Source: Streptomyces sp. ASQP_92
GTDB taxonomy: Bacteria > Actinomycetota > Actinomycetes > Streptomycetales > Streptomycetaceae
Assembly: GCF_025399895.1 (NCBI RefSeq)
Contig: NZ_JAODUA010000026.1
Coordinates: 1-64,000 of the forward strand
Length of the DNA: 64,000 nt
Direction of reading: 5' to 3'
Notes under the pieces: generated by a model
The model's database searches: none
What the model saw: the letters and a program-made list of their open reading frames with translations, nothing else
What the model was told of the DNA's origin: nothing
Program-made: the position numbers and the translations under genes
Shown here: one piece after another, positions 1-7,437 of the stretch
Position numbering within the stretch: the first letter of the stretch is position 1
Layout: the number at the start of each line of letters is the position of its first letter

Positions 1-178
1 GGGGCTTTGCCCCAGCCCCGCGGGGGGTCCGCCCGCCCACCCACCCGTGCAGCCCGTCGAACCGGCTGAGCCCCTGGGGCTGCGCCCCAGACCCCCTTCG
101 CGCCTTGAGGGCGCTCGTCCTCAAACGCCGGACGGGCTGAGGTGCCCCGCTGCGGGGCGGCACCGACCCTGCCAGGGG
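1..178. repeat. Composite intergenic repeat element, copy 1 (hairpin part)
   Basis: No gene is visible in positions 1-552. This first part holds GC-rich hairpins, for example CTGGGGC-TGC-GCCCCAG at 74-90, followed at about 100-140 by a sequence whose reverse complement recurs near 24598-24640 and 46692-46742 (key words GCGCTCGTCCTCAAACGCCG and GGACGGGCTG). It leads directly into the 56-bp array at 179. The same order of parts is found on the opposite strand at the other two loci. Function unknown; such sequences are familiar as Streptomyces intergenic repeats. Confidence 0.75.
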
Positions 179-420
179 GCGCGGGGAACTGCGCGAGAAG
201 CGGGCACGGTCCGCAGGCGGAGGGGCTTTGAGGGGCGCGGGGAACTGCGCGAAAAGCGCCCCCGTTCCGCAGGGCGAGGGGCTTTGAGGGGCGCGGGGAA
301 CTGCGCGAAAAGCGCCCCCGTTCCGCGGACGAAAGCGGGCTTAGGGGCGCGGGGAACTGCGCGAGTAGTGACCGCGGACCGCAGGCGAAAGCGGGGTTGG
401 GGGGCGCGGGGAACCCCGTG
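179..420. repeat. 56-bp-period tandem array, copy 1
   Basis: The motif GCGCGGGGAACTGCGCGA starts at 179, 235, 291 and 347, and a truncated copy starts at 404, giving spacings of 56, 56, 56 and 57 bp. Sequence between the motifs is also related (for example AGCGCCCCCGTTCCGC in two units), so these are true tandem units and not isolated words. Each motif has GCGC on both sides of GGGGAACT and could form a small hairpin. The array points towards the SDR gene that follows. Confidence 0.85.
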
Positions 421-500
421 GGGGTGATCGGCGGCGGGGTCGCAGGGCGCGAGGGGGGATGGGGGCGAACCCCCAGGGGCGTGGGGGGTTTCGGGGGGCA

Positions 501-516
501 TACCGACCGGTTAGTC
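501..516. promoter_or_regulatory. TetR-type operator upstream of the SDR/ligase/TetR operon
   Basis: TACCGACCGGTTAGTC, 37 bp upstream of the SDR start, has the dyad ACC.ACCGGT..GT. It shares GCATACCGAC with the better palindrome at 6013-6028 (read on the minus strand) at the promoter of the convergent kinase/dehydrogenase operon. The TetR gene at 3112 is the obvious candidate ligand. The assignment is an inference from matching dyads at both promoters. Confidence 0.6.
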
Positions 517-552
517 TGTCGGGGCATCCGGCACGCAGAGAGGCGGGTCTCC

Positions 553-1326
553 ATGAGCACGGGACAGACGGCCGAGGGCACCACCGTGGTGGTCACCGGC
601 GCGGGCGGCGGCATCGGAGCCGCCCTCGCCCGCAGATTCGCGGCGCAGGGCGCCCGGGTCGTCGTCAACGATCTGGACGCGGACAAGGCCCGTACCACCG
701 CCGAGGAGATCGGCGCCATCGCCGTACCGGGCGACGCCTCCACCGTGGTCGGGGCGGCCCGGGACGCCCTGGGCGGGACCATCGACATCTACTGCGCCAA
801 CGCGGGCCTGGGATCGGGGGGTTCGGAGTCCGCGCCCGAGGAGGTGTGGGCCGCCGCCTGGGACGTCAATGTGATGGCCCACGTCCGCGCGGCCCGCGAA
901 CTGCTGCCCCACTGGCTGGAGCGCGGACACGGCCGCTTCGTGTCCACCGTCTCCGCCGCCGGCCTGCTCACCATGATCGGCGCGGCGCCGTACAGCGTCA
1001 CCAAGCACGGCGCGCTGGCCTTCGCCGAATGGCTGTCGCTGACCTACCGGCACCGCGGCATCCGGGTCCACGCCATCTGCCCCCAGGGCGTGCGCACCGA
1101 CATGCTGGCCGACACCGGCACGGCCGGTGACCTCGTGCTCAAGCCGACCGCGATCGAGCCCGACGAGGTCGCCGACGCGCTGTTCGCCGCGATGGCCGAG
1201 GACCGCTTCCTGGTGCTGCCGCACCCCGAGGTCGCGGACTACTCCACCGCCCGCGCCGCCGCCCCGGACCGCTGGCTGACCAGCATGAACCACCTTCAGC
1301 AGAAGTGGGAGGCGAGCGCCGGATGA
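553..1326 (+). CDS. SDR-family oxidoreductase of a 4-hydroxyacid-type catabolic cluster
   Basis: A 257-residue short-chain dehydrogenase/reductase. The N-terminal Rossmann motif TGAGGGIG (about residues 15-22), the NAG-type motif (CANAG) and the catalytic pair Y-x3-K in PYSVTKHG are all present, with the Ser in STVSAAG. ATG 553 is preferred because it follows an AGAGAGG purine run and gives a normal SDR N terminus; the open frame upstream to 397 runs into repeat DNA. The stop codon overlaps the next start as ATGA, so translation is probably coupled to the acyl-CoA ligase. In context it may reduce a 4-oxoacyl-CoA to the 4-hydroxy form (the role of LvaD in levulinate catabolism); substrate is inferred from neighbours only. 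Confidence 0.85.
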   Translation: MSTGQTAEGTTVVVTGAGGGIGAALARRFAAQGARVVVNDLDADKARTTAEEIGAIAVPGDASTVVGAARDALGGTIDIYCANAGLGSGGSESAPEEVWAAAWDVNVMAHVRAARELLPHWLERGHGRFVSTVSAAGLLTMIGAAPYSVTKHGALAFAEWLSLTYRHRGIRVHAICPQGVRTDMLADTGTAGDLVLKPTAIEPDEVADALFAAMAEDRFLVLPHPEVADYSTARAAAPDRWLTSMNHLQQKWEASAG

Positions 1327-2975
1327 GCTCGATCTACGCGACCAGGCCCTGGCTCTCCCAGCTCAGCGCCGCCCAGCGGGCGGACATCGACCCGCCCGCG
1401 ACGGTGCTCGACTCCTTCCGCGCGGCCGTCGCCCGCGCCCCCGAACACACCGCGCTCGCCTACTTCGACGGCCGTCTCGGCTATCGCGAGGTCGACGAGC
1501 TGTCCGATTCCGTCGCCGGTCACCTCGCCGCCCGTGGCCTGGCCCGGGGCGACCGGGTCGCGCTCATGCTCCAGAACAGCCCGCACTTCGTGATCGCCCT
1601 GCTCGGCGCGTGGAAGGCCGGGGCCACCGTGGTGCCGCTCAATCCGATGTACAAGGCGGGCGAGGTCGCACACGTGCTGAACGACGCCGGGGCCGCCGCG
1701 CTGATCTGCTCGGACCGCGCCTGGGAGGGCTATCTGCGCGACACCGCGGCCGGCTCCCCGGTGCGCGTCGCGCTCACCGCCTGCGAGCTCGACTTCCAGA
1801 CCCGCCACGACGAGCGCGTCCTCGGCTTCGAGCGGCTGCCGGTCCCCGCCGACGCCGACGACCTCCTCACCGTCGCCCGGCAGGGGCTCGCCGCGCCCTC
1901 GGGACGTGAACTCTCCGGCGGGGCAACGGCGTTGATCAGTTACACCTCCGGCACCAGCGGAACCCCCAAGGGCGCGATGAACACCCATCGCGGCATCGCC
2001 TACCAGGCGGAACGGCAGCGCACCGGACATCCGATAGCGCGAGGCGCGGGCTACTTCGCGCTCGCGCCGCTCTTCCACATCACCGGCATGGTGTGCGAGC
2101 TGGCGACGTGCATCGCCAACGCGGGCACCCTGGTCCTGACCTACCGCTTCCACCCGGGCGTCGTCCTGGACGCGTTCACCGAGCACCGCCCCGCCTACAC
2201 GGTCGGGCCCTCCACGGCCTTCATGGCGCTCGCGGCGACCCCCGGCGTCACCCCGGACCACTTCGCTTCCTTCGAGCTCATCTCCTCGGGCGGCGCCCCC
2301 CTGCCGCCCGCGCTCGTGGAGAAGTTCCGCGAGGGCTTCGGACCGTACATCCGCAACGGCTACGGCCTGACCGAATGCACCGCCCCCTGCGCCTCGGTGC
2401 CGCCCGAGAAGGAGGCGCCCGTGGATCCGGTCTCCGGCACCCTCTCGGTCGGCGTGCCCGGCCCCGAGACGGTCGTACGGATCGTCGGCCCCGACGGCAA
2501 GGAGGTGCCCTTCGGGGAGCAGGGGGAGATCGTGGTGCGCGGGCCCCAGGTCGTGCCCGGCTACTGGCGCCGGCCCGAAGCCACCGAGGAGGCGTTCCCC
2601 GGCGGCGAACTGCGCACCGGCGACATCGGGTTCATGGACCGCGACGGCTGGCTCTATGTGGTCGACCGGATGAAGGACATGATCAACGCGTCCGGCTTCA
2701 AGGTCTGGCCGCGCGAGGTCGAGGACGTCCTGTACACCCACCCCGCCGTCCGCGAGGCCGCCGTCGTCGGCATCCCGGACGCCTACCGCGGGGAGAGCGT
2801 CAAGGCGTACGTCAGCCTGCGCCCGGGCGCCGAGGCGGGCCCGGCCGAACTCGCCGCGTACTGCAAGGAGCGGCTCGCCGCCTACAAATACCCGCGCGAG
2901 GTGGAGATCCTGGCGGAGCTTCCCAAGACCACGAGTGGGAAGATCCTCAGGCGGGAGCTGCGCACCCAGGCGTAG
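1323..2975 (+). CDS. AMP-forming acyl-CoA ligase (FadD-like)
   Basis: A 550-residue adenylate-forming enzyme that activates a carboxylic acid to its CoA thioester through an acyl-AMP. Visible motifs are the P-loop-like YTSGTSGTPKGA (A3), YGLTECTA (A5), RTGDIG (A7) and the C-terminal catalytic lysine region PKTTSGKILRREL (A10). Length is normal. The start at 1323 overlaps the SDR stop (ATGA), so the two are co-translated. Predicted first step of the cluster: activation of an oxo- or hydroxy-acid for the SDR, the APH-type kinase and the ACAD11-like dehydrogenase. Chain-length preference cannot be read from the sequence. Confidence 0.88.
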   Translation: MSSIYATRPWLSQLSAAQRADIDPPATVLDSFRAAVARAPEHTALAYFDGRLGYREVDELSDSVAGHLAARGLARGDRVALMLQNSPHFVIALLGAWKAGATVVPLNPMYKAGEVAHVLNDAGAAALICSDRAWEGYLRDTAAGSPVRVALTACELDFQTRHDERVLGFERLPVPADADDLLTVARQGLAAPSGRELSGGATALISYTSGTSGTPKGAMNTHRGIAYQAERQRTGHPIARGAGYFALAPLFHITGMVCELATCIANAGTLVLTYRFHPGVVLDAFTEHRPAYTVGPSTAFMALAATPGVTPDHFASFELISSGGAPLPPALVEKFREGFGPYIRNGYGLTECTAPCASVPPEKEAPVDPVSGTLSVGVPGPETVVRIVGPDGKEVPFGEQGEIVVRGPQVVPGYWRRPEATEEAFPGGELRTGDIGFMDRDGWLYVVDRMKDMINASGFKVWPREVEDVLYTHPAVREAAVVGIPDAYRGESVKAYVSLRPGAEAGPAELAAYCKERLAAYKYPREVEILAELPKTTSGKILRRELRTQA

Positions 2976-3064
2976 CACCCCCGGACCCGGCCGGCGGACC
3001 CGCCCGGCACGACCGGTACGGCACGACCAGCACACGCGGCGAGGGGCACGACCCCTCACGCGTG

Positions 3065-3099
3065 TACGAAAGACACGTACGAGAGACACGTACGAGAGA
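3065..3099. repeat. 13-bp direct repeat ahead of the tetR gene
   Basis: Two copies of TACGA(A/G)AGACACG (3065-3077 and 3078-3090) and a partial third (3091-3099) lie immediately upstream of the tetR ribosome binding site. They could be a regulatory site or recent slippage; they do not resemble the TACCGACC palindromes at 501 and 6013. Confidence 0.6.
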
Positions 3100-3111
3100 A
3101 AGGTGGCGGCG

Positions 3112-3708
3112 ATGGCCAAGGCGACGGACACGAGTGACACCACCCCCGTGCCCCAGCGGCTGCTCGCCGCCGCCACCCGCCTGTTCGCGGAGAACGGCTA
3201 CGACCGCACCTCCGTGCAGGAGATCGTCGAGGCGGCGGGCGTCACCAAGGGCGCGCTCTACCACTACTTCGGCTCCAAGGAGGACCTGCTCCAGGAGGTG
3301 TACGCCCGGGTGCTGCGCCTCCAGCAGGAGCGGCTCGACGCGTTCGCCGACGCGGACGAGCCGGTCGAGCGCAGGCTGCGCGAGGCGGCCGCCGACGTGG
3401 TGGTGACCACCATCGACAACCTCGACGACGCGGCGATCTTCTTCCGCTCGATGCACCATCTGAGCCCGGAGAAGAACAAGCAGGTCCGGGCCGAGCGCCG
3501 CCGCTACCACGAGCGTTTCCGGGCGCTCGTCGAAGAGGGCCAGAACGCCGGGGTGTTCTCCACGGCCACCCCGGCCGACCTGGTGGTGGACTACCACTTC
3601 GGTTCGGTCCACCACCTGTCCACCTGGTACCGCCCGGACGGCCCGCTCACCCAGCAGCAGGTCGCCGATCACCTGGCCGACCTGCTGCTGCGCGCTCTTC
3701 GCCCCTGA
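3112..3708 (+). CDS. TetR-family transcriptional regulator of the acyl-CoA cluster
   Basis: A 198-residue TetR protein. The N-terminal helix-turn-helix is clear (LFAENGYDRTSVQEIVEAAG followed by VTKGALYHYFGSKEDLL, residues about 22-60), then an all-helical ligand domain. ATG 3112 follows a GAGAGAAAGG purine run. The gene is 136 bp downstream of the ligase in the same orientation and ends 12 bp before the convergent dehydrogenase. Near-identical palindromes at the promoters of both operons suggest it represses both and is relieved by an acyl-CoA, as for other acyl-CoA-linked TetR proteins; the ligand is inferred. Confidence 0.88.
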   Translation: MAKATDTSDTTPVPQRLLAAATRLFAENGYDRTSVQEIVEAAGVTKGALYHYFGSKEDLLQEVYARVLRLQQERLDAFADADEPVERRLREAAADVVVTTIDNLDDAAIFFRSMHHLSPEKNKQVRAERRRYHERFRALVEEGQNAGVFSTATPADLVVDYHFGSVHHLSTWYRPDGPLTQQQVADHLADLLLRALRP

Positions 3709-3720
3709 ACGGCCCGGCCG

Positions 3721-4935
3721 CTACAGGTACTTCTTCAGCTCGCGGCGGGCCAGCGAGCGCTGGTGCACCTCGTCCGGGCCGTCCGCGAGCCTCAACGTCC
3801 TTGCGGAGGCCCACAGTTCGGCCAGCGGGAAGTCCTGGCTCACGCCGCCCGCGCCGTGCAGCTGGACCGCCTTGTCGATGATGTCGACGACGGTGCGCGG
3901 AGTGGCGATCTTGATGGCCTGGATCTCGGTGTGCGCCCCGCGGTTGCCCACCGTGTCCATCAGCCAGGCCGTCTTCAGGACGAGCAGCCGCACCTGCTCG
4001 ACCGCGACCCGGGCGTCCGCGATCCACTCCTGCACCACGCCCTGCTGAGCGATCGGCTTGCCGAAGGCCGTACGGGCCACGGCCCTGCGGCACATCAGCT
4101 CGATGGCCCGCTCGGCCATCCCGATCAGCCGCATGCAGTGGTGGATCCGGCCCGGCCCCAGGCGGGCCTGCGCGATGGCGAAGCCGCCGCCGGCCTCTCC
4201 GATCAGGTTGCTCGCGGGCACCCGGGCCCCGTGGAAGACGACCTCGGCGTGACCGCCGTGGGAGTGGTCCTCATAGCCGTACACCTGCATGGCGCGGCGG
4301 ATCTCGACGCCCGGGGTGTCGCGCGGGACCAGGATCATCGACTGCTGGCGGCGCACATCGGCGTTGCCGGGGTCGGTCTTGCCCATCACGATGAAGATCG
4401 CGCAGTCCGGGTTCATCGCGCCGGAGATGTACCACTTGCGCCCGGTGATGACGTAGTCGTCGCCGTCCCGCTCGATGCGCGTCTCGATGTTGGTGGCGTC
4501 CGAGGAGGCGACCTCGGGCTCGGTCATCGCGAACGCGGAACGGATCTCACCCGCGAGCAGCGGCTGAAGCCACCGCTTCTTCTGCTCGTCCGTGCCGAAC
4601 TGGGCCAGCACCTCCATGTTGCCGGTGTCCGGGGCCGCGCAGTTGAGGGCGGTGGGCGCCAAGTGCGGGGAGCGGCCGGTGATTTCGGCCAGCGGGGCGT
4701 ACTGGAGGTTGGTGAGGCCCGCGCCGTGCTCCGCGTCGGGCAGGAACAGGTTCCACAGGCCCTGCCGGCGCGCCTCGGCCTTGAGGTCCTCCACCACCTG
4801 GGGGGTGTCCCACGGCGAGGCGAGCTGGGCGCGCTGTTCGTGGGCGGTGACCTCGGCGGGGTGGACGTACTCGTCCATGAAGGCGAGGAGCTTGGCCCGC
4901 AGTTCTTCGGTGCGGGCGTCGTATGCGAAGTCCAT
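3721..4935 (-). CDS. Acyl-CoA dehydrogenase of the ACAD10/ACAD11 type
   Basis: A 404-residue flavin acyl-CoA dehydrogenase. Stretches such as APDTGNMEVL, MTEPEVASSDATNIE, RLGPGRIHHCMR, GVSQDFPLAELW and RLADGPDEVH are, from memory, diagnostic of the dehydrogenase half of human ACAD10/ACAD11 and of bacterial LvaC rather than of ordinary beta-oxidation enzymes. These act on a 4-phosphoacyl-CoA made by the partner kinase, eliminating phosphate to give the enoyl-CoA. The kinase gene (4945-5967) lies directly upstream, 9 bp away, reproducing the domain order of the human fusion. The start ATG at 4935 follows GAAGG. Family assignment is strong; the natural substrate is not known. Confidence 0.88.
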   Translation of the reverse strand: MDFAYDARTEELRAKLLAFMDEYVHPAEVTAHEQRAQLASPWDTPQVVEDLKAEARRQGLWNLFLPDAEHGAGLTNLQYAPLAEITGRSPHLAPTALNCAAPDTGNMEVLAQFGTDEQKKRWLQPLLAGEIRSAFAMTEPEVASSDATNIETRIERDGDDYVITGRKWYISGAMNPDCAIFIVMGKTDPGNADVRRQQSMILVPRDTPGVEIRRAMQVYGYEDHSHGGHAEVVFHGARVPASNLIGEAGGGFAIAQARLGPGRIHHCMRLIGMAERAIELMCRRAVARTAFGKPIAQQGVVQEWIADARVAVEQVRLLVLKTAWLMDTVGNRGAHTEIQAIKIATPRTVVDIIDKAVQLHGAGGVSQDFPLAELWASARTLRLADGPDEVHQRSLARRELKKYL

Positions 4936-4944
4936 GACGGGCTT

Positions 4945-5967
4945 TCAGCCTTCCTGAAGGGTGGTGAGGCCGTGCTCGATGAAGACGGGGACCAGTTCGC
5001 CGATGCGGTCGAACCCGGCGCCCACGGTCTGGCCCAGGGTGTAGCGGTAGTGGATGCCTTCGAGGATCACGGCGAGCTTGAACCACGCGAACGCCGTGTA
5101 CCAGGAGAGGGCGGAGGTGTCGCGGCCCGAGCGGGCCGCATAGCGTTCGATGAGCTCGGCGGGGGAGGGGTGTCCCGCGGCGCCCGCCGTGGTGGAGACC
5201 GGCGAGTGGGGGAGGTCCAGCTTCGCGCTGTACATCACCAGGAGGCCGAGGTCGGTCAACGGGTCGCCCAGAGTGGACATCTCCCAGTCGAGCACCGCCG
5301 TGATCCGGTCGTCGTCGCCGATGAGCACGTTGTCCAGGCGGTAGTCGCCGTGGATGACGGTGGGCGCGGGGGAGGTGGGAAGGGCGCGTCCCAGAGCGGA
5401 GTGCAGCTCGTCGATGCCGGGCAGGTCGCGGTTGCGTGAGGCGTCGAGCTGCTTGCCCCAGCGGCGCAGCTGACGGTCGAGGAAGCCCTCGGGCCGGCCG
5501 AAGTCCCCGAGCCCCACGGCCTGCGGGTCCACCGCGTGCAGCTCGACGAGCGTGTCGACCAGCGCGAGCACGGCCGCCCGGGTCCGCTCGGGGCCGAGCG
5601 GGGCGAGCTGTTCGGCGGTGCGGTAGGGCGTGCCGGCCACGTACTCCATGACGTAGAACGGCGAGCCGAGCACCGACTCGTCCTCGCAGAGCAGCACCGG
5701 CTCCGGCACCGGGACGGCCGTCGGGTGCAGGGCGCTGATGACCCGGTGCTCGCGCCGCATGTCGTGCGCGGTGGCCAGCACATGCCCCAGGGGCGGGCGG
5801 CGCACGACCCACTGACCGGTCCCGTCGGTGACGACGTACGTCAGGTTCGAGCGGCCCCCCTCGATCAGCCGGGCCCTGAGCGGTCCGCTCACAAGCCCGG
5901 GGCGCACGCGGTCGAGGTGGGCCCGCAGCGTCTCCGGGTCGAGGCCTGGCGGGGGGACTGTGCTCAT
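4945..5967 (-). CDS. APH-family phosphotransferase, partner of the ACAD11-type dehydrogenase
   Basis: A 340-residue aminoglycoside-phosphotransferase-fold kinase. The catalytic loop HGDYRLDN and the metal-binding segment LDWEMSTLGDP are intact. In ACAD10/11 and in LvaA this fold phosphorylates the 4-hydroxyl of 4-hydroxyacyl-CoA; adjacency to the matching dehydrogenase makes that role far more likely than antibiotic resistance. ATG 5967 is chosen because GGAGG lies 8 bp upstream; the in-frame GTG at 5976 overlaps that GGAGG. First gene of the minus-strand operon, with the palindrome at 6013-6028 46 bp upstream. No equivalent of the small LvaB subunit is seen in the window. Confidence 0.85.
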   Translation of the reverse strand: MSTVPPPGLDPETLRAHLDRVRPGLVSGPLRARLIEGGRSNLTYVVTDGTGQWVVRRPPLGHVLATAHDMRREHRVISALHPTAVPVPEPVLLCEDESVLGSPFYVMEYVAGTPYRTAEQLAPLGPERTRAAVLALVDTLVELHAVDPQAVGLGDFGRPEGFLDRQLRRWGKQLDASRNRDLPGIDELHSALGRALPTSPAPTVIHGDYRLDNVLIGDDDRITAVLDWEMSTLGDPLTDLGLLVMYSAKLDLPHSPVSTTAGAAGHPSPAELIERYAARSGRDTSALSWYTAFAWFKLAVILEGIHYRYTLGQTVGAGFDRIGELVPVFIEHGLTTLQEG

Positions 5968-6012
5968 CTGCGGCACCTCCGGAACGGGGCGGGCGACTGT
6001 CCGAAGACACGC

Positions 6013-6028
6013 TACCGACCAGTCGGTA
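6013..6028. promoter_or_regulatory. TetR-type operator upstream of the kinase/dehydrogenase operon
   Basis: TACCGACCAGTCGGTA is a 16-bp palindrome with a single non-pairing position at the centre. The minus strand reads GGCATACCGACTGG, matching GGCATACCGACCGG at 497-510. Its place ahead of the second operon of the cluster makes it the best candidate site for the TetR protein encoded at 3112. Similar TACCGACC dyads are known for TetR regulators of fatty-acid genes. Confidence 0.72.
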
Positions 6029-6130
6029 TGCCGTCCAGGGCGGGGTCTGGATTACGGCGTGGCGCGGGCGGCGGGGTGCCGCATCAGGGGCCGGACGCGG
6101 CCGGGCCCGATCGAGACCCGGGCCGCCGGC

Positions 6131-6451
6131 TCAGAACAGCGTGGCGACGGCGCAGCAGGCCAATGCCACCGCGCACAGGGCCGCCGCAGCGGCCGAGCGC
6201 GCCCCGAGCAGCCGGGGGCGCGTCCCCTTGCTCAGGGTCTGGATGCGGCGGTGCGCCACGGCGAGGAAGCCCAGCCACACCAGCCCGCTGAGGGCCACCG
6301 CGACCAGGGCGAGCGGTGAACTCCCTTGGTGCAGCGCCTGTTTGGCGGCGAGCACGGCCGCCACCGTGCAGGACAGGGTGGTACGCCGCCAGGCGAGCCG
6401 GGTCCGCTCCGGCTGGAGCCCGGGGTCGCGGGCGGGCGCCGCCGAGGGCAT
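6131..6451 (-). CDS. DUF202 small membrane protein (second of a pair)
   Basis: A 106-residue protein with the DUF202/YidH signature near the N terminus (LQPERTRLAWRRTTLS) and three hydrophobic helices (about residues 29-45, 49-66 and 84-105). Its ATG overlaps the stop of the upstream DUF202 gene as TGATG, so the two are made together and may form a complex in the cytoplasmic membrane. The biochemical function of the family is unknown. Confidence 0.8.
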   Translation of the reverse strand: MPSAAPARDPGLQPERTRLAWRRTTLSCTVAAVLAAKQALHQGSSPLALVAVALSGLVWLGFLAVAHRRIQTLSKGTRPRLLGARSAAAAALCAVALACCAVATLF

Positions 6452-6843
6452 CAGCCGGCCCAGCCGAAGACGACGACCACCACCATCACCACGGCCACCA
6501 CCGCGACCGCGAGGCTCAGCAGGGTGGGGAAGCGCGAGACCGGCAGATCCTCGCCGCGCCGCATGGCCCGCTCGCAGCGCACCCAGTGGTTCACCGCCCG
6601 CAGCGCGCACAGCACCCCCGCCGCCAGCAGCGCGAGGGCGAGCGCGACGCGGACGCCCCAGCGCAGGCCGGGCAGGAACTGATCGACCGCGAAACCCCCG
6701 CCGACCAGCGCGAGCGAGGTCCTGATCCAGGCCAGGAAGGTGCGCTCGTTGGCGAGCGAGAACCGGTAGTCGGGGGTCTCGCCCTCCTCGCCGATGCGCT
6801 GGGGCGCGAACCACAGCCGCAGGGTCTGCACGATCGTGATCAC
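6451..6843 (-). CDS. DUF202/YidH-like membrane protein (first of a pair)
   Basis: A protein of about 130 residues with the family motif YRFSLANERTFLAWIRTSLA and three transmembrane segments, the last being a run of Val/Ala near the C terminus. GTG 6843 is preferred because GGGTAGGG lies at a suitable distance; an in-frame GTG at 6852 would sit on top of that sequence. It overlaps the second DUF202 gene by one base. Function unknown. Confidence 0.78.
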   Translation of the reverse strand: MITIVQTLRLWFAPQRIGEEGETPDYRFSLANERTFLAWIRTSLALVGGGFAVDQFLPGLRWGVRVALALALLAAGVLCALRAVNHWVRCERAMRRGEDLPVSRFPTLLSLAVAVVAVVMVVVVVFGWAG

Positions 6844-6868
6844 TCGCCGCACCCTACCCGGCGGGCCC

Positions 6869-7384
6869 TCAGGACGGCCCGAGCCCCGAGGCGCGCAGCC
6901 GCCGCCAGGCCGCGAGCCCGTCCGGCACCCACTCCCAGGTGTCGACGCGGCGCTCCAACTCCGCGAGCGGCAGGAAGGCGTGCCAGGCGACCTCCTCCAG
7001 CTGCGGGCGCACCGGCAGCTCGCAGCGCACCTCGTACACCGAGGACCACCAGCTCTGCTCCCCGTTCTCGTAGAGGAACTTGAACAGGGGCCTCGGCCGG
7101 GGCAGCCCGTGGACGCCGAGTTCCTCCTCGGCCTCGCGCAGCGCAGCGTCGTCGTACGACTCGCCCGCGCCGACCACCCCGCCCACGAACATGTCGTACA
7201 GGGAGGGGAAGACGAGCTTGTCCGGGGTGCGGCGGTGCACGAAGATCCGGCCCGCCGCGTCCCGGGCCAGGATGAACACGCAGCGGTGGCGCAGATGGCG
7301 GGCGTAGGCCTCGGCGCGCCGCGCCCGGCCGATCACGGTGTCGTTCTCGTCGACGATGTCCAGGATTTCGTCAGCCGGATTCAT
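6869..7384 (-). CDS. Nudix hydrolase
   Basis: A 171-residue Nudix protein. The Nudix box G-x5-E-x7-REAEEELG is complete (about residues 67-89, beginning GVVGAGESYDD), so metal-dependent pyrophosphohydrolase activity is expected. The N-terminal layout (EILDIVDENDTVIG, then HRCVFILARD and FVHRRTPDK) is that of the isopentenyl-diphosphate isomerase-like/YfcD branch of Nudix proteins. It is followed by a 54-bp gap from the DMT transporter on the same strand. The substrate cannot be told from sequence. Confidence 0.85.
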   Translation of the reverse strand: MNPADEILDIVDENDTVIGRARRAEAYARHLRHRCVFILARDAAGRIFVHRRTPDKLVFPSLYDMFVGGVVGAGESYDDAALREAEEELGVHGLPRPRPLFKFLYENGEQSWWSSVYEVRCELPVRPQLEEVAWHAFLPLAELERRVDTWEWVPDGLAAWRRLRASGLGPS

Positions 7385-7437
7385 GGGCCCATGAAAGCAC
7401 CGCCGCGCCGGTCGCCACCGGCCCCGGGCGGCGGGCC

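Noticed and set aside
179-420. CRISPR-like array
   Set aside because: The units repeat with a regular period, but the sequences between the 18-bp motifs are related to each other, no cas gene is present, and the same element occurs at three intergenic sites.
397-552. N-terminal extension of the first SDR
   Set aside because: The frame is open to 397, but it runs through repeat DNA and the TetR-type operator; ATG 553 gives the normal SDR N terminus.
1296-3176. Very long minus-strand open frame opposite the acyl-CoA ligase
   Set aside because: Its translation has no recognisable domain and it mirrors the codon pattern of the real plus-strand gene, as is common in high-GC DNA. Similar frames elsewhere (for example opposite 20087-22378 and 48180-50252) were dropped for the same reason.
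4945-5967. Aminoglycoside resistance kinase
   Set aside because: The fold is shared, but tight pairing with an ACAD11-type dehydrogenase and an acyl-CoA ligase cluster points to acyl-CoA metabolism.
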